This document shows, one piece after another, positions 53,570 through 62,634 of a stretch of DNA of 64,000 nt. Under the pieces are notes generated by a model. The model ran no database searches and was not told where the DNA came from. It was given only the letters and a program-made list of their open reading frames with translations. A program made the position numbers and the translations under genes. The stretch's first letter is position 1. Every line of letters starts with the position of its first letter. Source of the DNA: Lentinus brumalis (lineage: Eukaryota; Basidiomycota; Agaricomycetes; Polyporales; Polyporaceae); the NCBI GenBank assembly GCA_001792895.1, contig MARA01000040.1, positions 248,001 to 312,000 of the forward strand, read 5' to 3'.

Positions 53570-54228
53570 CTCATGTGTACCACCGTTCTCGTTGGGGCGT
53601 CCTCAGTATCGTTTCTGGTACCAGCTTCCACGATACTTCCGCCCTCCCCGAGGCGCCATATTCCTTGTCCGTGCATGCAGTCCGTGTTTGGTTCAAATTG
53701 TGTGTGTATAGTTTCAGTAGTTGTATTTGTCGGCAGCGGTACAACCATACCCTGCTGCCCAAGGCGAGAGACTCCGCGCCACGAGTGACATCGCGCACCT
53801 TCCGCCCACGCTCGGCCTCTAGTTCGCGTTCGCTATTGCCCGGTCTGTCACGCCTAAATAAGCTGACCGGTGGGTACGCATACTGCAGAGCTTTCCTGTG
53901 CTTGCGCCAGTAGATTTGGGCTCCGCAGCGACCTTGGCCCTAGTTCAGGAGTTGCTCGACGCCGCGTTCTCGTCGCTCCCTCGCCAGTTCCACGCTTCCA
54001 GAGGCTGGCGGTCATCCCAGTCTCCGTGCCATGCCAGTCCATGTTCCGGTATCCGACAGCGCCCAGGGGCGCCGCCAGCTACTATTAGTATACGGCTCAT
54101 ACGCTACATCACGTGCCCTCATGGGTCCTTATGTTAGTACTAATGCAGAGTGAGTGGTGTGTGTCGCAACCCGACCCGTGGCTTCTCCACGCCTCTCCGT
54201 CCGTCCTTGCACGCCCATCTAGCGGCCT

Positions 54229-55491
54229 CTAGCGTCTCCGCGTGTCCTGGCGCGGCGTGCGGGGTGTGCGATTCCAGCTGCCCCCGTTTGCACGGGGGGC
54301 ATTCGGCCTCTGCATTGCGCCTGTGGGATACTTCCCCGTGCCTCTCCTCTCATCGCCCGTGTGGCCTCTTTCCCCTCCGCGGTTACGGCCGGTTCCTGTC
54401 GCGGCGCCCGCAGGTGCCTTCTTCTTCGGCTTCAGGTCCGGGAGCGGCATGCGCGTGAAGCTCAGTACGCCGGCCTCGGGCCCGTTCCAGCCAGGCATGT
54501 TGGGGAACGGGCAGAGGTGCGTGGGGTGGTTCGTGCCCCTGCACCCGGCGCAATGCGCAATGTGGCGGACACGTCCTGTTCCGTTGACGTAGTTGCTGTA
54601 GCGGAGTGCTCGGAGCCCCCCTACCCACGCGTCCCACTTGGCAGTGACCCGGGTTGGCGGGCGGATGTAGACGTTCGCGACCGTGTTGTTGTTGCTCATT
54701 GTCCACGTATCCACGCGGACCGAGCCCAGGATGAGTTTGATGCGGTGGTCCTCGCGCATCCCTCGAAACTCGGGGTTTCGTTTCGTCAGCCTGGCGATTT
54801 CCTCAAGATTCTCGTTTTCCATGAGTACCGCACGGACCGCACGACCAATCTCCTTCGTATCGTCGTCCAGGAAGCCTGCGAGCGAAAAGACCCACTCGTC
54901 TGGGCGTACAGCCTTCTCCACTATGAAGAACGATATCGCCTTGAAGGACCAGATCGGGGACTCGCGCATCCTCCTCGCGCCTTCCTCAGAGAACCCCCGC
55001 AGTCCCCAGAGGAACGGCGCGTCCCTCTTTCGCATTCCCTCGTGCTTCGGTTCCGGCGGGACTGCTTTGATCCCCGAGTCTCCGGAGATCCATGACGCGG
55101 CTGACTTGAGGGCGTTGGCGACCAGTCTGTTATAGACGTCGTCGTCGGTGTATTCGTAGTTGAAGACGGCTGTCAGCAGGGTTATACCGTCCTTGTCCGG
55201 CCACATCGAGGCGAGCCATTTGGCGGACAGACCACGCAGATACATTTCAGGTGCGTCCTTGTAGACGCGCGGCACGACGTCAAAGGGCGAGAGCTGCATG
55301 GGCCGGTCCTCGATACCGTCCAGCGCACCCCTGAGGCACGATGGCAGCGCGTCGTCTTCATCCTCCTCTCCCTCATCCTCGGAGCCCGACGCGTCTTCTT
55401 CGTCGGCGGAGTCGTTGATGCTCCCGGCCCTCTGCGTAGGCGAGACCCAGTTGCGCAAGGCCTGCGGGATGTCGTCGTCTTCATCGTCCAT
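54229..55491 (-). CDS. LINE ORF1: gag-like protein with zinc knuckle
   Basis: 420 aa from the ATG at 55491. An acidic N-terminus (SADEEDASGSEDEGEEDEDD) is followed by a folded-looking middle (RPMQLSPFDVVPRVYKDAPE). A CX2CX4HX4C zinc knuckle (CAGCRGTNHPTHLC) lies at about residues 314-327, and the tail is Gly/Arg-rich and basic. This is the usual make-up of a LINE ORF1 that packages the element RNA. Related sequence continues upstream in other frames, so this ATG may be internal to a longer original ORF1. Confidence 0.8.
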   Translation of the reverse strand: MDDEDDDIPQALRNWVSPTQRAGSINDSADEEDASGSEDEGEEDEDDALPSCLRGALDGIEDRPMQLSPFDVVPRVYKDAPEMYLRGLSAKWLASMWPDKDGITLLTAVFNYEYTDDDVYNRLVANALKSAASWISGDSGIKAVPPEPKHEGMRKRDAPFLWGLRGFSEEGARRMRESPIWSFKAISFFIVEKAVRPDEWVFSLAGFLDDDTKEIGRAVRAVLMENENLEEIARLTKRNPEFRGMREDHRIKLILGSVRVDTWTMSNNNTVANVYIRPPTRVTAKWDAWVGGLRALRYSNYVNGTGRVRHIAHCAGCRGTNHPTHLCPFPNMPGWNGPEAGVLSFTRMPLPDLKPKKKAPAGAATGTGRNRGGERGHTGDERRGTGKYPTGAMQRPNAPRANGGSWNRTPRTPRQDTRRR

Positions 55492-55499
55492 CGCGTCCG

Positions 55500-57263
55500 A
55501 CCTCCGGGATGGTTGCTGCTGCCCCTCCTGCGCACGCGGGTGTATACGACGCTGCGGCCCTTGGACGGCGAGTCTTCATCTAAGGCGCTTTCCGCGATGT
55601 GCGTCGGTTCCCAACGGGGCGTGGCCGGGCCCCGTCGCCCATCCTCCTGCCCCGGCTCAGGGGTAACGCGCGCCGCTCTGCCAGGGGGAGGGGAGGGCTG
55701 CCGCCAGCTTGGGTCGGTACGGTGGTCCTGTCGCATGTGCGCGGCTGCCCGTGTAGTTGGCGGTGGGACGTACTCGGCCATCTCCCGTCGCCTGTCCTGT
55801 GTCCGCGGCGCGTCCTTCCTGTAGGCGTGTGGCACATACAGTCTGCTGTCCCCGATGGTGTACGTCACGCCTCGCGCGCACTGCACGCCTCTCGCATCAT
55901 CGATTTCGCCGTCCTCAAGGGAGTGCACGCGCCCTTGCCATGCGTGGTCTTGCTCTCGTTCCCCAGACGCGGGGTATCGGGCTGATCTCCGTAGCGGCGC
56001 GCACGAGGTGGCAGTTGGGTGAGGGGAGGGGGATGAGCTCGAGGTTCGGGGGAGGCGGGGTAGCGGTGTGCGGACATGCGCAAGTGGTCGACCTCCATGC
56101 GCGCGGTCGATCGATCATGGCCCACGTGGCTCCCTTCTTGGTGCAGTCGGGCGCTTGCGGTGCTTGTTGCTCGGTGCGTGGTTGGAGGGCGGCCCGACAC
56201 GTTCTCGAAGAAGCGTTGCTCATTTTCCACTGCAGGCGCACGGTATGTGGATCTATGAATCGTGCTCGCTGACACAGTATTTTGTACAGGGGTAGACGTG
56301 GCCATCGGACTCAAGAAATCAGTCGCTGCTGGGCCGCGTAGCCAACCACCGCTCGCCCAAGGGTTCCCTCCCAGGGCCTCAGCTATGGGCGGGAGGGTCA
56401 CCCCTTCAGATGGTCGACTACGCTTATGCCGCTCAAGAACGCTCTGTTGCTCTTCAAGCGAGGGAGTCCCCGTGAAGGGCCGCTTCCTCTGGTTGAGGAT
56501 GTCGTCATCCTGAGTGGAGATGCGAGGGGGCTCACCGAGGGACAAACCGACCGGCGGGAGTTGCGTCGGGACGTCGCGGTGAGGGCTGATCCACATGGGA
56601 GTCCAGCCGCCGTTCCCGACGTCTTCAGCCGCCTCTCCTCCTTGTTCCCCAAGCGGCAGCGTAATGTCGAACTCGTATGTGCTGCCGTCGTACGCCTGCG
56701 GCGTGGAGCTAACTTGATCCCATAGCGACGAGCTGTCCTGCTCGTGGGGACCGAGCTCGTCTCCACCCTCCCTCCACCGGCACCGACACCGGCACCGGCA
56801 CCCTGGATGTGGCTACCACCGATCATGAGGGAGCGAGAGGCCATCAGCGGCGAGCTTGGGGGAAGAGGCGAGTCGTAGACCGCCCTGGGAACCTATTCGT
56901 CCGTGAGTCAGGCTTCTTATGCGTCTTTCAGTGCACTCACATGCATGACCACAGGCTGGTCAGCGAAGCGGTAGGACGGGAGCCGTCCAAAGTCAAGGGC
57001 TAGGGCCCCTTCCAGCTTGGGCGGGATGCGCGGCCCATGCAGCGAGATCGACGACGGGTGCATCATGCGGAGGAGCCCCGGTCCCAGCTGCGGGAGCGAT
57101 ACGCGGTCAGCGATCGTCTCGCCACCGTGCTCTCCTTCGGAGTCAGACGCCACGGGATCTCGCCGATGCTGCTCGGCGTGCTAGGGTCCTGAAAGCCTCT
57201 AGGAGCGGGCTCATCGACCACTGGCAGGGGGAGGGAGGAGCGGGAGCGGTTCGAGGTCGTCAT
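55500..57263 (-). pseudogene. degenerate 5' gag-like sequence of the LINE
   Basis: Minus-strand open segments in changing frames form one apparent protein trail. It begins at the ATG at 57263 (MTTSNRSRSSLPLPVVDEPA), changes frame near 57153 (ASDSEGEHGGETIADRV… to VVMH), continues after a possible intron 56938-56894, changes frame again near 56755 (DELGPHEQDSSSLWDQVSS…), runs to 55865, and then to a frame starting VHSLEDGEIDDARGVQ at about 55928. The single-base shifts indicate decay, or sequencing errors, of a longer ORF1. Composition is polar and Pro/Ser/Arg-rich. No domain recognised. Confidence 0.5.
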
Positions 57264-57752
57264 GCTTGCTGAGGGGATGCGTATGGTGCAGGAGGAAGAG
57301 TTCCGTCGGGCGGGGGGGTTCAGCCCTCGTCGATGGTTTAAAGTTCCGCATCGCGGCCTCGCTTCCCGCCGCCCGTGTGCTCTCGACTAATGTTTATGTA
57401 CCTCAAGGAGGGCGTGTCCTGCTTCCAGTACACGTTTAGATGCTCACAAACTTGTTCTCTGCAGTTTTACTATCACGGTCCTTGGATTTTACGCCGTCTT
57501 GCGCGCTCCGCGTCTCGATGCCCGCGTCCTCTCATTGGTCAGTTCCTGAGCCGCCCGCTGCGCATTATCACGCTCCTTCGCTTGCCCGATTGGGCCGGGT
57601 CGTTCTGACAGCGCCATCGACGCGCCCATATCGCTTTGCTACTTTCTCACACGGCTGGCCACCGCCCTCGGCACGCCCATGAAAAGTTTCCTTTGGGGAT
57701 AAGGTGCTTCCCCCACCGCCGCCGATCCATTCGCACGGCTCCACTTGCTTGC
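57264..57752. other. LINE 5' region without recognised ORF
   Basis: Inside the insertion, between the gag-like trail and the monomer repeats. No feature recognised. Confidence 0.4.
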
Positions 57753-58440
57753 TGACGTGTCTGCTCCTTTGACCAGGCCCTCCGGTTGGTCCCGGCTCCC
57801 GTGCTTTGGCGCATCATCCCGCCCGCGCACAGGCGTTGAGTATGTGCATCCCCATATGGGCATCATGGCGGCCCGGCCAGCGCTCGCCCGCTTCCCAAGG
57901 TGCGTCTACCCAATTCGCAGGAGCGAGTGTTCGCGTTCCGCTGCGGCCCGCACGCGACACGTCTCTGTGATCCTTCTACATGGCGCTCGCGCCTCCGCCG
58001 ATCCGTTCGCGCGGCTCTGCTTACTTGCTGACGTGTCTGTTCCTTTACCCAGGCCCACCGGTTAGTTCCGGCTCCCATGCTTTGGCGCATCATCCCGCTC
58101 GCGCGCAGGCGTTCAGTATGCGCATCCACGTATGGGCATCCTGGCGGCCCGGCCAATGCTCGCCCACTTCTCGAGTGCGTCTGCCCAGTTCACAGGGCGA
58201 GTGCATGCGTTTCATTGCGTCCTGCTGACACATCCGTTCCTTTACCCAGGCCCGCCGTCTAGTTCCGGCTCCCGTGTTCATGCGCATCATCCCGCTCGCA
58301 CTCGGACGTTCAGTATGTGCGTCCGCATATGGGTATCGTGGCGGCTAGCCGGTGCTCCCCGCTTTCGAGGTGCGTCTGTCCGGTTCTCAGAGCGAGTGCT
58401 CGCACTCCACCGCGTCCTGCGCACGTTGCGTCTCTGACGT
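57753..58440 (-). repeat. tandem monomers in the LINE 5' region
   Basis: Three related units with landmarks TGACGTGTCTG(C/T)TCCTTT, GGCTCCC.TG and GGCGCATCATCCCGC at about 57753, 58029 and 58226. Spacings are 276 and 197 bp, the first unit carrying about 80 bp extra. Their position 5' of the coding part resembles the promoter monomers of some LINEs; that role is inference. Confidence 0.65.
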
Positions 58441-58524
58441 CCTCTTGTGTAGGACTAGTGTACATTCCAATGCCCCAGTCATGGGCAGTACATGGCTTCC
58501 CGCCACGCTACCGCGCTCTCCAGC

Positions 58525-59235
58525 CTATTGCTCCCAGCCTGCTGCGGGCTGACCTCTGTCCCGGTCTCGCCACCCGCTCCTCGCGTCCATCTTCCTCCGT
58601 CCACGCCATGCTCGGGCACACGAAGAATGTTGCTTCTCCCACCGCCATCGGTTCTCCTGCAAGGCACGATTTCCCGCCGCAGCGCCACCCCGCGGGGGCG
58701 GGATCACGTCCGTCTCGTCCGCCATGACCATGGCCGGTGCCGGTTTCGGTCCCCTGTCTGCTCGCCACTCTTCCATTCTAACCGTCTCTCCCTCTATATA
58801 GGGCACCTCGAGGCGGACGCGTCGTACCGCGTTTGCCCTGCACTCGTTCTCCACCTCCAGTCCCACCAACCAGCCCCTCCATCCCATTACTCTGGTCAGG
58901 ATCCCAGTAACATGCGGGTCGTATGTCTCCGTTCTCTCTCCCGCTTCTGGTGAGTTGAGGTGCTTTGGTGATACCGCGACTAGTCTGATCTTCATTCCCA
59001 CTTCCAGCGGTCGTGGTGGTCGTCGTACCAGCTTGTATGCATGCGCCTTCGCCTTAAAGTCCCTTGGGCTCGTGGGTTCGCCGCCAACATATCCCGTCCA
59101 CTGCGCGTACAGCACAACGTTCATGGAGTCGATTTCCTCCGCGACACAGTGAGGATGGATGGGTAGAGAGGGAAGGCTCGTCGTGGTGGTCGTCGTAGCC
59201 GCGTCCTCTGGGCGTGCAGTGGGCGGGGTGTTCAT
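58525..59235 (-). CDS. 237-codon ORF of unknown function inside the LINE 5' region
   Basis: An ATG-started frame (59235) with no family recognised. It has a Thr-rich start (AATTTTTTSLPSLPIHPH), a compact middle (MNVVLYAQWTGYVGGEPTSP, KLVRRPPRPLEVGMKIRLVA, VTGILTRVMGWRGWLVGLEV) and a basic Arg/Trp-rich end. The middle has the strand-and-loop look of a small beta domain. It lies within the boundaries set by the target-site duplications and on the coding strand of the LINE, so it may be an extra first ORF or a captured gene. A host gene carried by an older nested insertion cannot be excluded. Confidence 0.5.
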   Translation of the reverse strand: MNTPPTARPEDAATTTTTTSLPSLPIHPHCVAEEIDSMNVVLYAQWTGYVGGEPTSPRDFKAKAHAYKLVRRPPRPLEVGMKIRLVAVSPKHLNSPEAGERTETYDPHVTGILTRVMGWRGWLVGLEVENECRANAVRRVRLEVPYIEGETVRMEEWRADRGPKPAPAMVMADETDVIPPPRGGAAAGNRALQENRWRWEKQHSSCARAWRGRRKMDARSGWRDRDRGQPAAGWEQ

Positions 59236-60267
59236 TTGGATGGGTGGTCGCTCAGCGCGACTCAGCAGGATTTAAGTGGTGGGCGGGGCGGTGGAGGCGT
59301 GCGGTGCATGAGGACGGTTGATTGCGAAAAATTTTTAAAGGACTAGGCAGGGTTCGCTCTTCAGCGGATCATAAAACGAAGCTGCTCTAGTTCAGACTTA
59401 TTATCTCCATGTTGCGTTCCAGAGTCGGCTAGCTGTGAAGCGAGGTCGCTACGTTGTGCATTCACGTCAGTCGCGTGTCTAAACGAGGGCTATGCCTGCA
59501 TCATGTCCGCTACTTCTGGTCTTTTCGCGACATTCCTGATACACTCAGTACCATTCACCATTGGCTTCACCCTGCAACATCAGGGTTTGTGTGGGCGGTA
59601 GGGCTTCCCCAGTCGTCCCGACACCTCGCTCAGTCGCGCGGTCTTCGTTGTTCGGGAGTGGGCATCCTCGTTTCTTGCCTCCATGGTTCCCTCAGAGCTA
59701 CCTTTGTATGCTACTTCCCATTCTCAGTGCAGCACGCACATCACCTTTCCTAGATCCGAGCGGCGTAGTAGTCCAACTGGTCTCAGTTTTGTCACGCGTC
59801 GTCCTTATTTAGCCGTTCGCGCCCACGTCCGCCGTGTTACCTTATGCGGCAGCAGCGCGCCCACGCGGCGTTCAATAGCCGCCCATGAGGCGTCTAGCAA
59901 CCTCCCAGTTGCCAGCGCACTACTTCAGTCTTGCATAGGTATGCTTTCCACCAGCTCTCCTATGTAACGTCCAGAGCTGGTCGTTGTTGTTCTTACTCTC
60001 CGCCTCCTTACGCGGGAGGCAGAGTCCTGTCACAGCTGGGCTGTACGGGCGTGCGTGGCATCCCATTGTACTACAGTAGTACTCTTTCATTTCCGCATGG
60101 CGGGAGGCAGCATGGCTACTTGTATCGGCATCTATGGTCTCGATTCTATCCAGTCCGGGTCCTAGGGCCCTTGCGTACACGGTTCAGACCCACAGTATGG
60201 CAGCTCCAATTGCCAGTGACCGTGGGAAAACACGCCATGGTGGCGGTTGCAGGAAGAGGAGCTCCTC
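59236..60267. other. 5' terminal region of the LINE
   Basis: About 1 kb between the 237-codon ORF and the 5' junction. No ORF with recognisable features. Confidence 0.5.
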
Positions 60268-60284
60268 TCACTGTTTCAATTGTT
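60268..60284. repeat. target-site duplication, right copy
   Basis: TCACTGTTTCAATTGTT, identical to 48482-48498. Confidence 0.9.
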
Positions 60285-60334
60285 CGACACAGGCGATCTG
60301 GACGGGCGGGCACAGAGGGCAACGCGGAAGCCAT
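60268..60334 (-). pseudogene. 5' part of the small reading frame split by the LINE
   Basis: ATG at 60334, then ASALPSVPARPDRLCRTIET up to the junction. It continues in frame at 48498-48183 when the insertion is removed. It is transcribed away from the gene at 60510. Confidence 0.3.
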
Positions 60335-60469
60335 GCATGCCTTCCGGAAGTATCACCGCCACGCGAAGCACTTCATATGTGGATTTCATATATGAAGCAT
60401 GCCGTCAGTGTGCTACCTCGCCTTTGATACGACTCTCAACCCTTCCTTGACTCTCTTCCACCATCTTCT

Positions 60470-60475
60470 TATAAG
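60470..60475 (+). promoter_or_regulatory. TATA-like box
   Basis: TATAAG, 40 bp before the ATG at 60510. It lies inside the in-frame extension from 60399, which argues for the ATG at 60510 as the start. Confidence 0.45.
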
Positions 60476-60509
60476 GTCCTCGTATGCTCTTCAGAGCAAA
60501 AGGCAGACC

Positions 60510-61880
60510 ATGCCTGTAATCTCTCACATCGTCGACGTCGCTGCTCGCTCGTCCGACCACGCAGTCTTGCAGGCTCCGCTCTCGACCTCTTCCTTCACCC
60601 TAGACTCCTCCGGGGTCGCCGGTTTCTTCGGCGGCGATGGCGCGGTTCAAGGCATGGCGACCGTGCACCTCTTTGCCTTCCGACGCTGGGGCGGCTGGTA
60701 CAACACCCCCGGGGCGTACGAGATCGCGAAGCAGTATGGGCAGCTCGCCAACTCGCGCCTCTGGGATGGGCTCTTCCCCGGGGGCAAGCGCGACCCCGCA
60801 GAGCTCTTCGGGCTCGACGGCCAGTCAGGGCCCACCTTCCTCGCGGCGCGCTCGGGCTCGAACATTCCCCGCACCGGGCACCTCGCATACCTCATGTCGC
60901 GACGTGCACGCGATGTGGACGAGGCGCGGGAGGTTCAGGGACGCCGCACTACCCCCGCGGACGTCACTGTCATCGACCTGCCCCATGCGCCCCCGGAGAC
61001 GGTGCAGCCGCCGAGGCTGCGGAGCCCGTATGGACTGCTGGCGGCCATACCCATCGCTGCCAGCTTTGGGACGTGCGTGATGTGCGCGCTCGTCGAGGAC
61101 TGGTGGTGCTTCTCGAGCATCGCGCTCGGGATCCTTGCGAGCGGGATCGCGTGCCTTGTCATCGGCTCGGGCACGCTCACCTTCAGCCACCCGAAGCCGG
61201 CGAAGGGCGCACCGCGCGGAGACGGAATCCTGGTTCACGACGGCGGGGTGATAGTTCTGCGCGGGGAGGAAGCGGCGGTCAACTCGCTCACGCGCGGGCG
61301 GTTCACGCTGGAGTACGGGGGACAGCCGCGATACAGCGCCATCGGACACTGTTCTGTCCTGCTCACCGGGCAGTTCCTCGTACAGCTGCTCCTCATCCCA
61401 CAGGGCCAGCTGTTTGGGCAGCTGATGTTCGTGGCGTCGCTCGCAGTGTCGTGGGTCTACAACACATGTTTGTCGTCGCTGGACAAGGAGGACTATCAGA
61501 CGGAGATCCTCCTCGACGTCTTACAGCTGCAAAACAGCGATATGAACAAGTTCGTCCTTGGGTCGCGCACCGCGATGGTTGTGTTCTCCTGTCTCTCGTT
61601 GCAGCCGAACGACCCCGTCCACAATCCTCGCAAGCTCCTTGACGAGCTGATTCCGAACGACACTCAGGTCTGGGAGAGGTGGAAGACGCTCGTCGCGCAC
61701 AAGCTGTCGACGAAGGCTGCCTTGCGTTTCTCCGAGGCCGACTGGAGGGTGCAGGGTCTTGGGGAGGAGGAGCGGGCGTTGCTGGAGCGACTGCTGAAGG
61801 ATGCCGAAGAGGCTTACGAGGGCTGGAAAGACGCTGCTTCGCGGCCGTCCAGGTCGTCATCTACCATGAAGATTGCATGA
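60510..61880 (+). CDS. multi-pass membrane protein of unknown function
   Basis: A single exon of 456 aa starting MPVISHIVDVAARSSDHAV. The N-terminal 180 residues are soluble (GGWYNTPGAYEIAKQYGQLA and LWDGLFPGGKRDPAELFGLD). Two hydrophobic segments follow (LLAAIPIAASFGTCVMCALV and FSSIALGILASGIACLVIG), then a soluble stretch with GDGILVHDGGVIVLRGEEAA, then two more hydrophobic segments (CSVLLTGQFLVQLLLI and LFGQLMFVASLAVSWVY). The tail is soluble and charged (DKEDYQTEILLDVL, NPRKLLDELIPNDTQVWERW). Similar proteins of unknown role are common in Agaricomycetes, to my knowledge. An upstream in-frame ATG at 60399 would add 37 residues. Confidence 0.8.
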   Translation: MPVISHIVDVAARSSDHAVLQAPLSTSSFTLDSSGVAGFFGGDGAVQGMATVHLFAFRRWGGWYNTPGAYEIAKQYGQLANSRLWDGLFPGGKRDPAELFGLDGQSGPTFLAARSGSNIPRTGHLAYLMSRRARDVDEAREVQGRRTTPADVTVIDLPHAPPETVQPPRLRSPYGLLAAIPIAASFGTCVMCALVEDWWCFSSIALGILASGIACLVIGSGTLTFSHPKPAKGAPRGDGILVHDGGVIVLRGEEAAVNSLTRGRFTLEYGGQPRYSAIGHCSVLLTGQFLVQLLLIPQGQLFGQLMFVASLAVSWVYNTCLSSLDKEDYQTEILLDVLQLQNSDMNKFVLGSRTAMVVFSCLSLQPNDPVHNPRKLLDELIPNDTQVWERWKTLVAHKLSTKAALRFSEADWRVQGLGEEERALLERLLKDAEEAYEGWKDAASRPSRSSSTMKIA

Positions 61881-62351
61881 GCTATGAGCACACTGTAGAT
61901 TATGATGATCTTTCTCATATTGTACCGTATACGCACTCTCCGCCACGATGTACTTATATACACCTAGTGTAATTACATGCACACCCTGCGGTCCTGTCTC
62001 GAAGTGCTCGCTGACACCGGCGCCGGGTGTGCCTGCGCGTTCGGGAGGTCGAGGTGATGCTGACCGGACATGAACGACGCAGTTAGATTGCAGTCCTCAA
62101 GCAGACGAATGTTCAGCTGCGCATGCCTTCCGGGTGAGTCTACTTACATGTGCATTCGAGGTGTTGGATAATTCTTCAGCCGTTCATGACTTGCAATTGG
62201 AGTCGATGAGCTAGTGTGTTCCGGGTGGAGGTAGGACTGGAACAAGAGGCAGAGCTGCAGGAAAGTCGAAACAACTTCAAGCACTGGCACTGTATGTCAA
62301 TGTGGAGGGCCATTACCTACCTATGTAGACACGACGCACGGCCCTCTGTGT
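61881..62351. other. intergenic region
   Basis: 471 bp. Nothing recognised. Confidence 0.5.
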
Positions 62352-62460
62352 GGCAAGATGGCCGAGCGGTCCAAGGCGTGTGACTCAAGCGAAAGCTTGC
62401 CTGCTTCAGCGGGTTTCTCATCTGGGTATCCAGGCGCGGGTTCAAATCCCGCTCTTGTCA
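62352..62460 (+). tRNA. tRNA-Leu(CAA) with intron
   Basis: Acceptor arms GGCAAGA (62352) and TCTTGTC (62453-62459) pair with one G-U, with discriminator A at 62460. The D region is TGGCCGAGCGGTCCAAGGCG. The anticodon loop CTCAAG gives anticodon CAA at 62386-62388. An intron of about 25 nt (62390-62414) directly follows position 37, the canonical place. The long variable arm CTGG-GTAT-CCAG and the T arm GCGGG-TTCAAAT-CCCGC fit a class II tRNA. One mismatch is seen in the anticodon stem. Confidence 0.88.
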
Positions 62461-62463
62461 TGC

Positions 62464-62468
62464 TTTTT
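62464..62468 (+). terminator. RNA polymerase III terminator
   Basis: TTTTT directly after the tRNA. Confidence 0.7.
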
Positions 62469-62634
62469 GGACGGATCGGCGAGGTGTGCCTGGTACGGAC
62501 CGGGGCGCAGTGACGCCATGACCTCGTCCGGGATCTTTTCCCGGCTCACCATCTGCTCTCATGTCTCGAATAACTTATGAATCAGAACAAATCGATGGTC
62601 CTCTTGGCTCGCAATCTCTCTCCCGACCACCATC

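Larger units (their letters stand above)
48499..60267 (-). mobile_element. LINE (non-LTR retrotransposon) with RNase H, full insertion
   Basis: An 11.8 kb insertion transcribed on the minus strand. Its 3' end is a poly(A) tail (plus-strand T run 48497-48525) and both sides carry an exact 17 bp target-site duplication. In order from its 5' end it holds a region with an extra ORF (59235-58525), tandem monomers (about 58440-57750), degenerate gag-like sequence, ORF1 with a zinc knuckle, ORF2 with apurinic-type endonuclease and reverse transcriptase, and an RNase H ORF. The domain order EN-RT-RNase H is that of Tad-type fungal LINEs; clade assignment is inference. The main catalytic motifs are intact, but several frame changes suggest it is no longer fully coding. 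Confidence 0.88.

Noticed and set aside
57375..58727. Plus-strand ORFs of 60-136 codons
   Set aside because: Products of the monomer repeats on the non-coding strand of the LINE.
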